Below, in pieces: positions 12,415-23,778 of a stretch of DNA of 64,000 nucleotides. Position 1 is the first letter of the stretch. The number at the start of each line of letters is the position of its first letter. The notes below the pieces were generated by a model that saw only the letters and a list, made by a program, of their open reading frames with translations, was not told the origin of the DNA and searched no databases. A program made the translations under genes and the position numbers. The DNA lies in contig JAMZAV010000094.1 of assembly GCA_024449915.1 (NCBI GenBank), positions 620,001-684,000 on the forward strand. The letters are read 5' to 3'. Source of the DNA: Sweltsa coloradensis (taxonomy: Eukaryota > Arthropoda > Insecta > Plecoptera > Chloroperlidae).

Positions 12415-15400
12415 GAGGAGGGATTCTGAATTAAACCACGAAAAAATTCATTTATCGTAAATATCTCGGAACAATGCAAAATATCAAAAACGATTCTAGA
12501 ACGAATTGTTTTTTGTTAAAAAAATATAATGCAAGAAAAAATTTATAATTTGATGGTATTAAGTTTTTTATTAAAATTTGTAATTACAAAAGAACTTTCT
12601 TATCCGTTGGATGAGCCCGGGGGCACCTCGGATTTGCAAAAAAACCGGAGGCCGGTTCATTTTTTTTTGCTCTCGTAGCATAGCCTGAGGGGTAAAATGA
12701 TATTTCCACATTGAGGGAAATAAAGGAACATAAAATACCACAAAAACCTTCATACAGGGTATACAAAATGATTTAAAGCTTGTAAATAAAGCTCACAAAA
12801 ACACTGTAACTTTACAGCCCTCCCCCTTTGTATTTTATATTTTTCACTGTTTAAATTATCGAAATTTCTATCAGTGGAACTTTCAGTTTTTTTAAAGGCC
12901 TTAAGCATATTTTTCTAACTTTTCAAGCCAGTGTGAATCTCATCTAGGCATGAAAAAGGCCAACCTTGGGGTTTGGGGGGGTTTGTGGAATGGAAGTTGT
13001 GGAGCCGGGGCTCATTTTTTTGGGTTTCGGGTTTACCAGAGGGCCCTAGAAGGACTCACCCCATGTTAAATAGGGAACGCCTAGAAAAGAGCTTGGCTTC
13101 AACCTTTCAGGGCCGCGAGCAAGGGTTTTGTGGATGGGGGCAACATAAAGGGCAACGTCGGTGACTAAAACCAAGGAAGTGGTATTTTTGGAATTTTTTA
13201 GTGACGAATCCGAACCCCGAACGACCCGCGGAATTTTTGAACCCCAAAAAAGACTGACCAATGGCATGCCCGGAGAGACACACGTGCCCGATGGCGGGGC
13301 CCAAACAGAACCCCGGGACGGGCGAGGCGGCGGGACAACCACCTCGATCACAGGGGTCCCGCTTGGAAAACCGGAGGGTTGAGTCCGGGGGGTGCAGTTA
13401 TGCCAGCGTGGTGACTCCCCCGGCGCCTCATGGTCGTGGAGCCTCCGCTATCAGGATGGCCGACTAGGGCTGGGAGGGTCTTTTTCTAACCTCTTTTATT
13501 ATTTTTTTTGAAAACTTTTTCGGACAACCCCGACGTTTTTTGGTGTACCCTATGTAAAGGGGAACCACAAAGTACGTCTAGCAATGACACCGGCGGTGCA
13601 CGGTAATTTCTAAACCACTAAGTTTTTGGGGGGGAGCATGCGTTTCACACAAGTTTAAGTTCCTTCTTCGGGGTTTGGGTTTGCGGTGTCCGAGAAGGGC
13701 AAAGGGGGTTTTTTTCCTAAAGTATAAAACCCCGTGGTGAGTAACCCCCCGATGCTAGACCCAAGGGCATCTCCCTCTACAGAACATTGGGGGTGTGGTA
13801 AGCTAAATTAAACATTCTGGGGGTAGCCGAGAAGGGGAAACAGTCGGGCGCCCGGTCCCCGTCCGCCACTGGACGCCTTCCCCAGGCTGGCCTACCTACG
13901 CCGGAGCGCGTCACCGCTTGCAGCCGCACTTTTTTCCCCCCCCCTCTTCACTCAAGACCAAGGAACAGGATCGGACTTTGTTGAACAGAGGGACTTGGGT
14001 GAGTAGAGCTTTGGGTTTAATTGTTCTTTATGTAACCCCGGTATCTCATAATGTATTTTTTTTTTTGCCTAAATTTCGGTCCGATCATTAACTTCACATG
14101 AAACCTAACTTCATTGGTAATTTTTAAATTCATTTTTTTTGAGCCAGTAAAGCCCCCTAAAAGTACCAGTTTTCACTTTATAGTGCTGTTTTTTCCCCTC
14201 TTTCCTCAACCATACGTGTTTTGCTAGGCCCTCAGCCCAAACCACGCCCCTTCTGGGGGGGTTGACCCACTTTTTGCGCGTGCCCGGGGGCCCCCGAAAG
14301 GCTTGGAGCGGCCAGCGACGGCGGTACCACTTGCGTGCCCGATAAGGTGGTTCTCTACCCCCCGGGGTATTATGGCCTGCTAGGATGCACTGTCGGGACA
14401 CTCTGGTTTGTTGTGTTTTTGGTTTTTTGTGTTTTCGTTTTTGTTTTCATTGTTTTCTGGTCTCTCGGGTTTTGGTAGTCTCAGTCTCCGCGGCAAGCTT
14501 AGGGGAAATTTTGCGAGTCAGTTAGGGTTAGGGCGGGTGACCTTCGCCTACACCCAAAACCCCCGACCTAAAAATGGCTCCAAATTTGGTGGGTCCAGTG
14601 AAACACATCTTCCTGGGCGGGTCCTCCGGGCAAAGGGGGTGTCTAAAATTGCGACGGACTTCTAGGCAGGTTAAAGCCCCCGTAGGCCTTTTAAAAGGGG
14701 GGGGGCCTAGGAGCGTGAAGTCACAAAATGGGCCCCAAAAGACGGGCACGATTCACCACGAACCGAGACGTGGAACGGAGACTTGGTCGCGAAGTCACAA
14801 CACTACCAAATTTGGCCCATGTCGTAATAAAAAAAGTATGCTGGGCCCAAAAATCGACGCGTAGGGCCTAGGCCTACAATGCAAACAAGGCTAGGCCAGC
14901 TCTCTTTTTTCCCTGTGGGAAAACCCTCCTACTATGCCCGCGCAAAACTCTCGCCAAGATAATCTGGGAAAAAAATAAGTAACCCCGGGAAAAACAATTT
15001 AATGCTCTGATTTAAATTTTGTGAACGGTTGAAACATGATTCATCAGTTTTCCCCCGACCATCTTTGAACAGTTTGTGAGATGAGATGGTTGGAAAACGT
15101 ATGGCCGCAGCGCAAACGCGCGACGCCATGACCTTAACTCGTGACACTGACGCTTACCCGATGCCCCGACGCCATGCCCACTAAATCTATATGCTCGTGC
15201 ACTGAGCCACTGCTCAAAGTGAGATTATCGCCCATCTATCTTCTTTGCACCACTCGTGGGCAGCCCACAAATGTTGCGGTCATTTAAAAAAGTGCGGCGG
15301 GGCGTCTTAATTTTTTTTTTTTGTTTTTTTTACGTATTTAAATTTTTTTTAAATTTTTTTTTTGCGGCTCGGTTACACGGTACATCGGATAAGCGGAGAT

Positions 15401-15600
15401 CGGATAAGAGAGTTCTTACTGTAATTAAATGCATATCTTAAATACAAACCGCACCAATTATTATATTTGAATATTTTTTCTTGCATTATATTGTTTCTAA
15501 AAAAACCACAATTCGGTCTAAAATCAGTTTTTAGATATTTTGCATCGTTCTCGAGATAGGTATCACTAATAAACTGTAATTTCGCGACTATCCCATCCTC
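12415..15600. mobile_element. 3.2-kb DNA transposon with TTAA duplication and GC-rich core
   Basis: TTAA at 12411-12414 and 15601-15604 flanks termini GAGGAGGGATTC and its inverted partner. The inverted repeats extend about 150 bp: both contain AACAATGCAAAATATC or ACGATGCAAAATATC, then TATAATGCAAGAAAAAA. Insertion into family C proves the boundaries, because the intact copy at 54078 has a single CTTAAATGCAAATG there. TTAA duplication fits piggyBac, Kolobok or Sola3. The core, about 12960-15300, is strikingly GC-rich with G and C runs and no intact frame. Confidence 0.75.
12960..15300. other. GC-rich, homopolymer-rich core of the TTAA element
   Basis: Composition jumps from AT-rich flanks to long runs of G, C and T. 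Short frames such as one containing SYASVVTPPAPHGRG (13395-13440) break after a few dozen codons. It may be a decayed coding region, or sequence with base-call errors in homopolymers. No domain was recognised. Confidence 0.4.
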
Positions 15601-15874
15601 TTAAATGCAAATGTTACCAGAGACTCAACCATGGCTTGCTCACATGCGTCTAACAATGACTGGCGTTTTCCTAGTCTAGTTGGTTAACGCACTTTTATAC
15701 CTGGAATGTGAGACACCCGGTTCCAACCCCGGACAGGATAGATTGAGTGATTTCTGGATTGTATGAAACAAATTATGGAACGTGTTTTGAAATGCATAGC
15801 CTATGATAGCATAGGCCTACAATACTATGGGAAAAAAATATATATGTATAATATTATGTACAACTGCCTCAAAC

Positions 15875-15977
15875 CTGTGGGTAATGCTTATGCGGATCCA
15901 CTTGGTTCAGCATTGCCAACACAAAGGCAGCCGTCTTGCCTGTGCCCGACTGTGATTGTGCGATCATATTGCAAGGC
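15875..15977 (-). CDS. DDX19: DDX19-type DEAD-box helicase, exon 4 (Walker A / motif I)
   Basis: The 103-nt exon follows acceptor tgtttgcag. It encodes [20 protein letters not shown] and continues [24 protein letters not shown] is motif I, the phosphate-binding Walker A loop, and the flanking [21 protein letters not shown] matches DDX19. The first base completes a codon from exon 3 and the exon ends in phase 0. The donor reads GTTTGA, much weaker than the GTAAGT donors of exons 3, 5 and 6. The frame still joins exon 5 exactly, so the boundary is right or very near. The exon sits in a repeat-rich stretch just 3' of the tail of a family C repeat. Confidence 0.94.
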
Positions 15978-16696
15978 CTGCAAACAATAACTACATTATT
16001 CAATAGAATTACAATTATTTGTTGTTTGTTTGTTGTTTGCGTGCGACCGTATGACATCGAGAACGGAAGATTTGAGATTGGCCTTGGATTTTACACTGTT
16101 AGCGTTAAGAGTACAATTGGGAAGTGGATACATACAGTATGGTAGTTGTACTAAAGACAGTTGTTTGAACTCCGGCCAACTTCTTTTACAATGCCACAGT
16201 GTGCCCCGATAGAAAAAGAAAAGATACTATGTATTGATTGGCAGCTTGCGGAGAATAATATACTACCATATTGTGCCGAATATAGGCCGATCCCCGAACT
16301 TTGGTCATCGAAATTTAATAAAAGGAATATTTAACGAAATATTTTTATTTTACGTGCCGTTATTTCTGCAATCTATTACCGCGGAGCTTGTGCCGACATC
16401 GTTTTTTTCCGTGGCCTATTTACGTTGAGCCCGTGATGACGTAGCGCGTAGCGTATCTCTACTTGGACCGGTTCTTATCGCCTACTTATCTGTTCTGCAT
16501 TACAATTAACTCGTCAGTAGGCCTGGAGTGGCGTCGCATCCTCCGTGCCTGCCGTATTGTTGGCGCAGGGCCAGACAGAAGCAGTGAACTATACGTATTT
16601 CCTTGTCACTTGGCGCTGTAACCCCGGCGTTTGAAATTGGCCCCATAAAATGCCTATGCTCGAATATAGGCAGAGGAGGGATTTTGAGACCTAAAA

Positions 16697-17556
16697 CTAG
16701 GGAAACGCCAAAGTCGTTGTTAGACGAGTGAGTGAGCCATGTGTTGAGTACCCGGTAACATTCCTTTTCTTCCCCCTACCTTAGGCCTCCCTAGCCTATC
16801 ATAGGCTACAGTGGAGCATTATGGCCTAAACTATGGTCTAAACTTAAATACCCTATTATTTATACGAATATAATTATCAAACTTAAATTCAAATGTTACT
16901 GGGTACTCAGCACATGACTCGCCCACTCGTCTAACAACGACTTTGGCGTTTCCCTAGTCTAGTTGGCTAAAGCACCCTTATAGCCGAAATGTGGGAGACA
17001 TGGGTTCAATCCCCTGGTCGGGAAAGATTTTGTAATTTCTGGACTGTATTTAAAAAATTATTAAACGTGTTTTGAAATGCATATAACGCAGTGTAGTCCA
17101 TCATCTGTGGCAATAGGGCCTACTATGGTAAACATAGCCAGTACGAAATACGTGAAAATATTGCAAGGTTTACTCAATCTACGAGCGGAATTTGGGGGTA
17201 CCTTGACGTGCAACATTTGATAGACCTTGCATGGGCACAGCATTTCACGGCCAGGCAAATAACAAACAATATCTTTTCAAAATCTAAACCATTGTCGTTA
17301 AAATAATTTCTGAACATTGGCAGCCTATTTTTCAATTTATTATTTCTTGTAGGCCCTAGGTTTAAATCGCAATGGATCTAGCTGATTTTGTTAGCAGTTC
17401 TCAGTAAACTCGTACCGGATGTCTGTTTAAAATTTCAGCGCATCCTGTTCAGCGATTCGGCTGATTTTGAACGTACACAAACGCACGCAGACGAACAGAA
17501 TGAGATCCGTTTGAGTTAAATGGAGATCACTCCGTTCGCTGCGCTCACTCATTTAA
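16697..17556 (+). repeat. Family C repeat, copy 2
   Basis: It begins CTAGGGAAACGCCAAAGTCG. A 265-bp inverted-repeat module (to about 16956) is followed by a tRNA-like head, a body containing GCATATAACGCAGTGTAGTC, a 'cagcgattcggctgatttt' block, and an end in CGCTGCGCTCACTC. GAGTGAGTGAGC near the 5' end is complementary to the 3' end. Confidence 0.75.
16950..17024 (+). repeat. tRNA-like head of family C
   Basis: The sequence TTCCCTAGTCTAGTTGGCTAA resembles an acceptor strand and box A, and GGGTTCAATCCC resembles box B of the RNA polymerase III promoter. TTCCC at the start can pair with GGGAA at the end. This looks like a tRNA-derived head, as in SINEs, not a functional tRNA. Confidence 0.55.
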
Positions 17557-17597
17557 TAATGAAAAAAAGTTCGGCCTATATTCAGTACAATACGGTA

Positions 17598-18004
17598 TTT
17601 AAAACAAGTTCTGGTGTTAGGTCTATGAAAAAGTTAAATGCCCCTTTTAAAATTTGCTTGATCGGCAAATGCAGCTAATTTCACACACATCCTGGATCAC
17701 TTTTGGACCGCTAATTTTCACCTCAAAAATGTGAATTTTTGTTGATGTTAGTTAAAAAGGATGAGCGCAATGCGCTATCAGAGCACATTTCAAGATTTTA
17801 AATAATTGTCTCCTTTACAAGCTTAGAAAATTACAACAAATTACCCCCTTTGGTGGCATTTAGGTAGGGCCTACTGTCCCAGGTTACTGAAAGAAAGGAA
17901 GCACTGAAAAATGTGCAATAGGCCCTACACACATTCTGACTTAATATCTTGGTGCAAACCACAACCCAATAGAACGAACAATAGAGCTTCCAGATTCCAG
18001 ACTA
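17598..18004. other. Intron sequence without recognised features
   Basis: AT-rich intron 3 sequence with no supported element. Confidence 0.4.
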
Positions 18005-19466
18005 TACGCGTTTCCAAGCAAAGATAGATGGCAGCACTAAAACGCAACATGTTGGACCGATCAGTGATAGAGGCGAGCTGATTACGGCGGGCGCTGTATA
18101 TTCAGTTGGCTTCAACTTGATTTTTGTTACATTTCTGATCATTTGCGAAAACATTGTTGATTATGTCACATCGTCCGCGTATTTTATTAGTAAAATCGTA
18201 AGTTTTGGGGATCGGCTTTGTTAATAACGGGAATTTAATGGCATTTTAAATTACAACAAATAATTGAGATTATTTGATGATATGAGCTCGAAAAGAACAA
18301 ACCACACTGTTAAAACTATTAAATACAGAAACAAGTGTATACAAAAATGTTGAATGATGAAGATCGATGATATTTTGCCAAGAAAATGTTGCCCAATACT
18401 AATAATTTCAATAATTTACTTGATATCCAAAATCAAAAGAGATTCTAGCAAATTATAGCCCTACACTTGGTTTGCACTTTTTCTACTTCGTTTTACAATG
18501 TAAACGAAATCGGAGTAGGCCTATATATATTTATCTAGTATACACTTAGGACTTCCGGTTTTTTAAATATACATTTTATGAAAAGGAGGCCTATTGAATA
18601 GCTGATGGCCTATTTTTATTATTGTTTTGTATGTCAATAATGGCATGACGCGTCATTCTGCGGACAGCTTTTAAATCTTGTAGGTCATATCATTATACTT
18701 ATTCTATAGTTATAATATAAATCGTATTTATTATGATATTATGTAAAATATTATGTATTAAATATTGGTAATGAACAATGACGGTAAATGGTATATGTAG
18801 GCCTACATTGATTATATAAGGTAGAAAAGGAGTTGGGACTTGTGCATAAGCGCTAATACAATTAATATTATATTTGTTATTGTTTTGTTATTGTTATTAT
18901 GAGTATGACTTTATTTATATTAAATTATCATAACAAAACGAAAGAAGTATATCTCAATTAAAAGTGCCATAAGAAGCAAGCGATACTGTATGTGTGTGTT
19001 TACTATGAGTTGTGAACATTCTTGACTGTTTGAATTTGATTCAGTATTTATATCGTACCCTGTTAGCTTATATTTGGTATATAGCCTATAAATACCAATG
19101 ATTTATTATGATATTATAATTAGAGAATTGTAATATGGATACAAATGCCATCCTTGGTGTCTCATGGGTGCATTGGGCGCAGGTCTGAATATAGTAATAT
19201 TATTCTGGTAAACATGGTCTCGAATCCCGCATATTGGAGAGCGATTTTATTATTTTGGTGCACCCCCATGCTTTTGATAATCATCAATTAACAACATTTT
19301 GGGAAAGCAACGACAATGTACCTGTGATTGTACATATTTATAAGTGACAAACACGGAATGACATGTGTTCTTCAGGTAAGCACATAGCGCGCTCCTCCGC
19401 CTATCACTGATCGGACAGTTGCATTTTTCGCCACCAGGTAGCAACCCCTTTGCTTGGAAACGCGTA
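18005..19466. mobile_element. MITE with TACGCGTTTCCAAGCAAAG ends
   Basis: TACGCGTTTCCAAGCAAAG at 18005 is mirrored at 19466 with TA at both ends. Both subterminal regions also share GATCAGTGATAG in inverted order. The 1.46-kb AT-rich body has no transposase. Confidence 0.65.
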
Positions 19467-19696
19467 TACTTCTGCATTCTGCGTCCAAGCCTGGTTTTCT
19501 AGAGCTCATCCAACAGTCCAATCCAACTATAAGTAGGACTTTCTCGAGCACATAGTTCGAGTGCTGAGAATAGGAACTTCATTTTAATTTTGGTAGACTT
19601 ATGGGAGAGTGATCAAAGAGATAAGGTGCCAACAGCTTAACAAAGTAGAGTACGCAGACCACAGTAGATAACATGCAACACAAAGACAGTACTTAC

Positions 19697-19789
19697 GGAT
19701 GGGCCATTAGGGCAGGAAGAGCCGCTTCTTGGATTTTGGAAGGGGCATTAAAACCCATAGCAAAGACACCTTTCAGTAAATCTGGCTTC
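19697..19789 (-). CDS. DDX19: DDX19-type DEAD-box helicase, exon 3 (Q motif)
   Basis: The 93-nt exon lies between acceptor ccccaacag and donor GTAAGT. One base completes a codon from exon 2 (TT|G, leucine), and two bases remain at the 3' end. It reads KPDLLKGVFAMGFNAPSKIQ and continues EAALPALMAHP. This is the Q-motif region of DEAD-box proteins (aromatic + GF..PS.IQ), which contacts the adenine of ATP. The LLKGV.AMGF.. wording is specific to the DDX19/Dbp5 group. The exon phases fit both neighbours exactly, so the reading is secure. Confidence 0.95.
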
Positions 19790-20853
19790 CTGTTGGGGAA
19801 AGATACAACACTTACATTTTGTTTTTAACATTGTGGAGCAGCTATAGAAGGTGTGTGCAGAGTGCAAGTATATAAAGGGGTCCCAACGAAAGAATGCAGG
19901 TAGCTCGAAATTAATTTCCCAACATAATAACTTTGTCAATTCTATTCACGCTAGTTCAGCGTGGATCTTGCACACGGAGGAGCTCTGTGATCTAGCACAG
20001 ATAATGTTTGCTTGCTTTGGTAAAAGATATTTATCTTTCATACACAAAGGCGACATTCCTTTTACCGCTCATTCATTCTACCCCCACCACTACCAAGCAT
20101 CTGCATTCTTTTGTTGGAGCAAGTATACTAAGTTAGTATTAAGGTGAATCCCTAGGCCTAAATAGTAAATATAATTTCTTAAGTTAGTACCTGCCTGTAA
20201 TATAATGAAAGTGTGACTAAATAATAGAGCAAATTTGTTTGGGGCCGGCAGGACATAGTCTCAGAATTAACAAATATTTTCAAATTGACCAACTCAAGTC
20301 GTCTACTTAAAAATTAATTTTGTGCAACAAGCTTTCTCTATGTTGTTTTTAAACACCTTTATCCACAACCTAATAATATTGTTTTCTATAGTAGCCTAAC
20401 TTAAATTGCGGAAGCAAGATTTTTTCGTCACAAGGTACAAAATTTGAAATTGTACTGGCCAGTCTGGCCCAGAGAGTATTGTTAATCAGCGAGTTAGGTG
20501 GTACGTACATAATACATCCATGCATCTGTAATATAGCATAATGATATTTTTCCATGATAGGCCTAGGCTACAATGTTATATTTTTTATTTCACCTACATA
20601 GGCCTGTGTGTTTATTTGAGTCATTTACATTTGCGATCACTGCTTTGTTTATGTTTGTGTAGTATATCCTATGTCTAATGTTTTGCACTTGTGGAGCTTT
20701 GCCCTGACCCCTGTTGTCAATAAAGAAATAAATCAATAATAAATAAGAACCCAGAAGATCAGGAAGGTTCCTCCTCCTTTTCTAGCCAGCCAAGTCACTC
20801 ATAGCATAGGCCTCCACCTTTTGCAGTCAGTTTGATTATTTAAATTAGGGACT
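19790..20853. other. Intron 2 stretch; LINE-like tail near 20690-20745 only
   Basis: The segment around 20690-20745 (ccctgacccctgttgtcaat followed by aaagaaataaatcaataat) resembles a LINE 3' end. The rest shows nothing supportable. An open frame at 19851-20147 has no recognised domain and overlaps the gene in antisense. Confidence 0.35.
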
Positions 20854-21394
20854 TATAGGTGGCGTGGAACCAGATAAGGTGGCGGTCGCCGAGGGATCGC
20901 AGCACTGTCGTCCACGCAGTATGGCCACAGGATCGGCAAAAAGTAAATAAAATAACGGTCTCTAAAACTGCTTTCGGAGAAAAACATGACTATTTTAAAG
21001 CCAAGCCTTGCCCAATATATCCTAAAAATAAAGTATTTATGAAGTGTACGAATAAAATCAAGACATTTTGATGCTCCTAAACATTGACATCACATCTGGC
21101 GAGGTTGGCATTATAAACAGCTGGAACTTTGGACACACCATTAGGCCTACCAACAAGGCAAAAAAACACTTTCGTAATAGTGATTACTTGAAATCATTAT
21201 TTCGCTAAAATACTGACTGTGGGACGAACTACTTTATTCACAGCTTATAAAATGTTGATTCATGTGATAACATATCACGATAACATGACCAAATATGGTA
21301 GGCCCTACCTTATGCCAGTTGTGTGTAAATTGTCAACGTTGGCGTCCGTGCTCTCGCTTGACCTTGACGGCCAGCTTATCTGGTTCCACCTATA
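20854..21394. mobile_element. MITE with TATAGGTGG...GGAACCAGATAAG ends
   Basis: TATAGGTGGCGTGGAACCAG at the left is mirrored by TATAGGTGGAACCAGATAAG at the right, with a 3-base difference in spacing. TA is at the boundary. It is non-coding. Confidence 0.6.
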
Positions 21395-21568
21395 CCCACT
21401 ACATACACATTCTCCCCCCCCCCCCACACCCAGTTCCGAGCTCTGAACTCAATCAACATCTACCATGAGTCAGCACATTTGAGCAAATGTAACTCAAAAG
21501 AACTTTGTGCCTAATTGCTTATCATATCATCTAATTTACCGTAATGCTCTAATAACTGACATACTCAC

Positions 21569-21765
21569 AAGCTCAATTGTTCAAAAGTAGTGGCCGAATA
21601 CAGGGGAGAATTTGGATCCTTTCGTTGAATCTCAAGGTCATTTTTATTTTCAACCAACCCTTTTCGAATAATTTTTTGCAATAGCGACGTTTCAGCCTTT
21701 GTCACGGACAGATCTGAGTCTCCTTTCTCATCACTGGGAGCATTAGCATTAGGTACAGCAACAGC
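21569..21765 (-). CDS. DDX19: DDX19-type DEAD-box helicase, exon 2 (N-terminal extension)
   Basis: The 197-nt exon runs from an acceptor (gtttcag) to a GTGAGT donor, starting in phase 0 and ending in phase 2. It encodes a charged linker followed by LLQKIIRKGLVENKN, then QRKDPNSPLYSATTFEQLSL, which matches the DDX19 stretch before the Q motif (RDPNSPLYS..FEEL.L). In this family the N-terminal extension regulates ATPase activity. The protein acts at the cytoplasmic face of the nuclear pore in mRNP remodelling during mRNA export, stimulated by Gle1 and inositol hexakisphosphate. That function is family knowledge, not read from this sequence. Neighbouring exons join in frame. Confidence 0.93.
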
Positions 21766-21837
21766 CTGAAACATTCAAATAGGGTATAGGTATATATTTT
21801 TTAAATTGGGAAGTAGGCCTGCATTATATAATTCAAA

Positions 21838-22045
21838 TCAAACACCCGGTTCCAACATAAGTCAGGTCGGGGGGTGACGTATCACCAGGTTCTCGAGCTG
21901 TGGACTTTCAGTGCTTGCTAGTTGCTAGCCAGACTCAACACCTCCTCATCTACTTTGATGTCTTCTATGACAGGCATTACTACCAGTTCTCTCCATTTAT
22001 TTTTATCCTCCCAGATTCTTTCTTCATTAATTCTATTGTAACACA
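21838..22045 (-). repeat. RTE-type LINE 3'-end fragment
   Basis: On the minus strand it reads a WEDKNKWRELVV.PVIED frame, then a 3' UTR ending near 'gggtgtttga'. The same arrangement occurs at 25930-26260, so it is a copy of the same LINE tail. Confidence 0.6.
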
Positions 22046-22435
22046 ACGAACCTACTACCCCTCAGGTAATCGATAGGCTCTCGTTGGATACCTCACTAAA
22101 TAGCTGTACTCCAGTAAATATGATTTAATGATCAAGAACATACTCGGCAATGGGTCGCCTAATTAAAATGAAACACGATTTCTGACCTCACTTAGAAGTA
22201 AAATATTAATTGAGAATAAATAACAACTGATCAAGGCTAAAATCCCTCAAACTTGAATTTTAAACCCTACCTAGGCGTGAACCTGGTACTCAAGTCTAAA
22301 GGTCCCTAACTATTTCACATCAACCTCCTATAACTCACCAAGACCCACAAAATTGAGAAATCGTAAGACATCGAAGACAAACATCTCTGAAATACAACTT
22401 ATAGATCAGTTTTTGACTTGAACAATTTTAAATAA

Positions 22436-23204
22436 CTAGGAAAACGCTTAAGTCCCGCCGCGTTGTTGGATGAGCGTAATTGGTGCATTGAGCAGCCATG
22501 TGTGATGCGAATTTTTCGTTGTTCTGTGGCAAAATCATTACATAATTGAAATTTTTTAAATTAAATTAAATTAAATTAAAAATTAACTTTAATTTTTTAA
22601 TTTTTTAAAAATTAATTGAAATTGTTAAAAAAGAAAAAAAGCGTAAAATTGCGATTTTTATAAGAAATAACTTCTCGATTGCGCTCAAATTTAACACTTA
22701 TCTATTAATTCATAAAATAAGGGTTCTGTGAAAAAATCATTACAATCGGATAAAACATGTAGGTGTTATAAGTCAAAGAATTGTTTAAAAAAAGAAAAAA
22801 CCGTAAAATTTCGATTTTAATAAGAAATAATTTTTCAATTGCGCTCAAATTTCACACGAGTATCTTAATTCATAAATAAAGGTTCTGAGCAAAAATCAAT
22901 TAAAATCGAATAAAGCATGTAGGTGTTATAAGTCGAAGAAATTTTTAAAAAATCGAAAAAAATCGTAAAATTGCGATTTTCATGAGAAAAATTTTTCCGA
23001 TTGCGCTCAAAAACTTGGCAGTTCTAAGTTCAGAGATTTCAAAGGTCTCCATAAAATTTCATCGCAATCGGATTATCGGTTTAGCCGGAATCGTGTGGAC
23101 AAACAGACAAAAATACAGAAAAAAAAAAAAAAAAAAAACATTCCGGATTTTTTTCTCCAGTGTAGTGAAATGGAATCTTCGCTTCGCTCGCTACGCTCAT
23201 CCAA
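22436..23204 (+). repeat. Family A repeat, copy 1
   Basis: It starts CTAGGAAAACGCTTAAGTCC and ends CGCTCGCTACGCTCATCCAA. The internal TTGGATGAGCG, about 30 bases from the 5' end, is the exact complement of the 3' end, giving an asymmetric inverted repeat. The 3' half holds a block with 'cagttctaagttcagagat' and 'gccggaatcgtg'. The flanking bases are A at the 5' side and T at the 3' side. Short frames crossing it are repeat-derived. Confidence 0.8.
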
Positions 23205-23404
23205 TTATATATCTGATATAATATATATTAGAGTCAAGATCTTTTGTACTAAATTTTATCAAGATTTGAACACAAGAATGATGGTTGAACACAAGAATGA
23301 AGATTCGCGTTCGGTGGTTTCTTCCGCGAAAGATTGATTACTCCCTGATTTGCTGTTCCTGATTTTTGGCAAACCTCATATTCGTTTGAGTGGGATCGTC
23401 TAAT

Positions 23405-23545
23405 AAATCAGTTTTTTTTCTTTTGTTTTTCTTTTTTAATGTTTTTTTTTTCTTCTTCTTTTTTCTTTTTTTTTCCTTTCCTTTTTTCTTTTCTTTTCTT
23501 TTCTTTTTCTTTTCTTTTTTCTTTTCTTTTCATTCCTCACCCTTC
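23405..23545. repeat. (TTTTC)n low-complexity tract
   Basis: A pyrimidine-rich tract of TTTTC/TTTC units. A frame across it encodes mostly F and is not a gene. Confidence 0.8.
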
Positions 23546-23778
23546 TTTTATATTCGATTCATTCATAAATTGCGTTTAATATCCTTTTTATTTGTTATTA
23601 AATTTGTTGAGTATTTAATGCATTGTTGTAATATTACTATTTCAAATATTTACTTAAATGTAGTTCATTGTTGTGTCTGCATCTATGTAATTAGATTTAT
23701 TTAGTTGTCCTCCTTTGTAAATCAGTTTTTATAACTGAATAGGATAGACGTTAAATAAATAAATAAATAAATAAATAG
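23546..23778 (+). repeat. LINE-like 3' end with (AAAT)n tail
   Basis: AT-rich sequence ending GGATAGACGTTAAATAAATA followed by further AAAT units is typical of a CR1/L2-type 3' end. No coding part is attached. Confidence 0.4.

Larger units (their letters stand above)
12203..15870 (+). repeat. Family C repeat copy 1, split by a 3.2-kb insertion
   Basis: The 5' half (12203-12410) carries ACTAGG...AACGCCAAAGTCGTTGTT. The 3' half (15601-15870) carries the mirror sequence and the tRNA-like head (about 15667-15740). The halves match the uninterrupted copies at 16697 and 54078. The TTAA at the junction is duplicated by the insertion. Confidence 0.7.
16264..17597. mobile_element. Mariner/pogo-like element enclosing family C copy 2
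   Basis: TACCATATTGTGCCGAATAT at the left is mirrored by TACCGTATTGTACTGAATAT at the right. It is related in its ends to the MITE at 10852. Most of the body is a family C insertion (16697-17556). Confidence 0.6.

Noticed and set aside
13260..13470. GC-rich frame as a possible LINE ORF1
   Set aside because: Only a short SYASVV-like phrase supports it, with no zinc knuckle or continuation.
16950..17024. Functional tRNA gene
   Set aside because: The anticodon arm is not convincing and the sequence is part of a repeat, so it is called a tRNA-like head only.
23390..23704. 104-codon F-rich frame
   Set aside because: It is a reading of the TTTTC tract and adjoining LINE-like tail.
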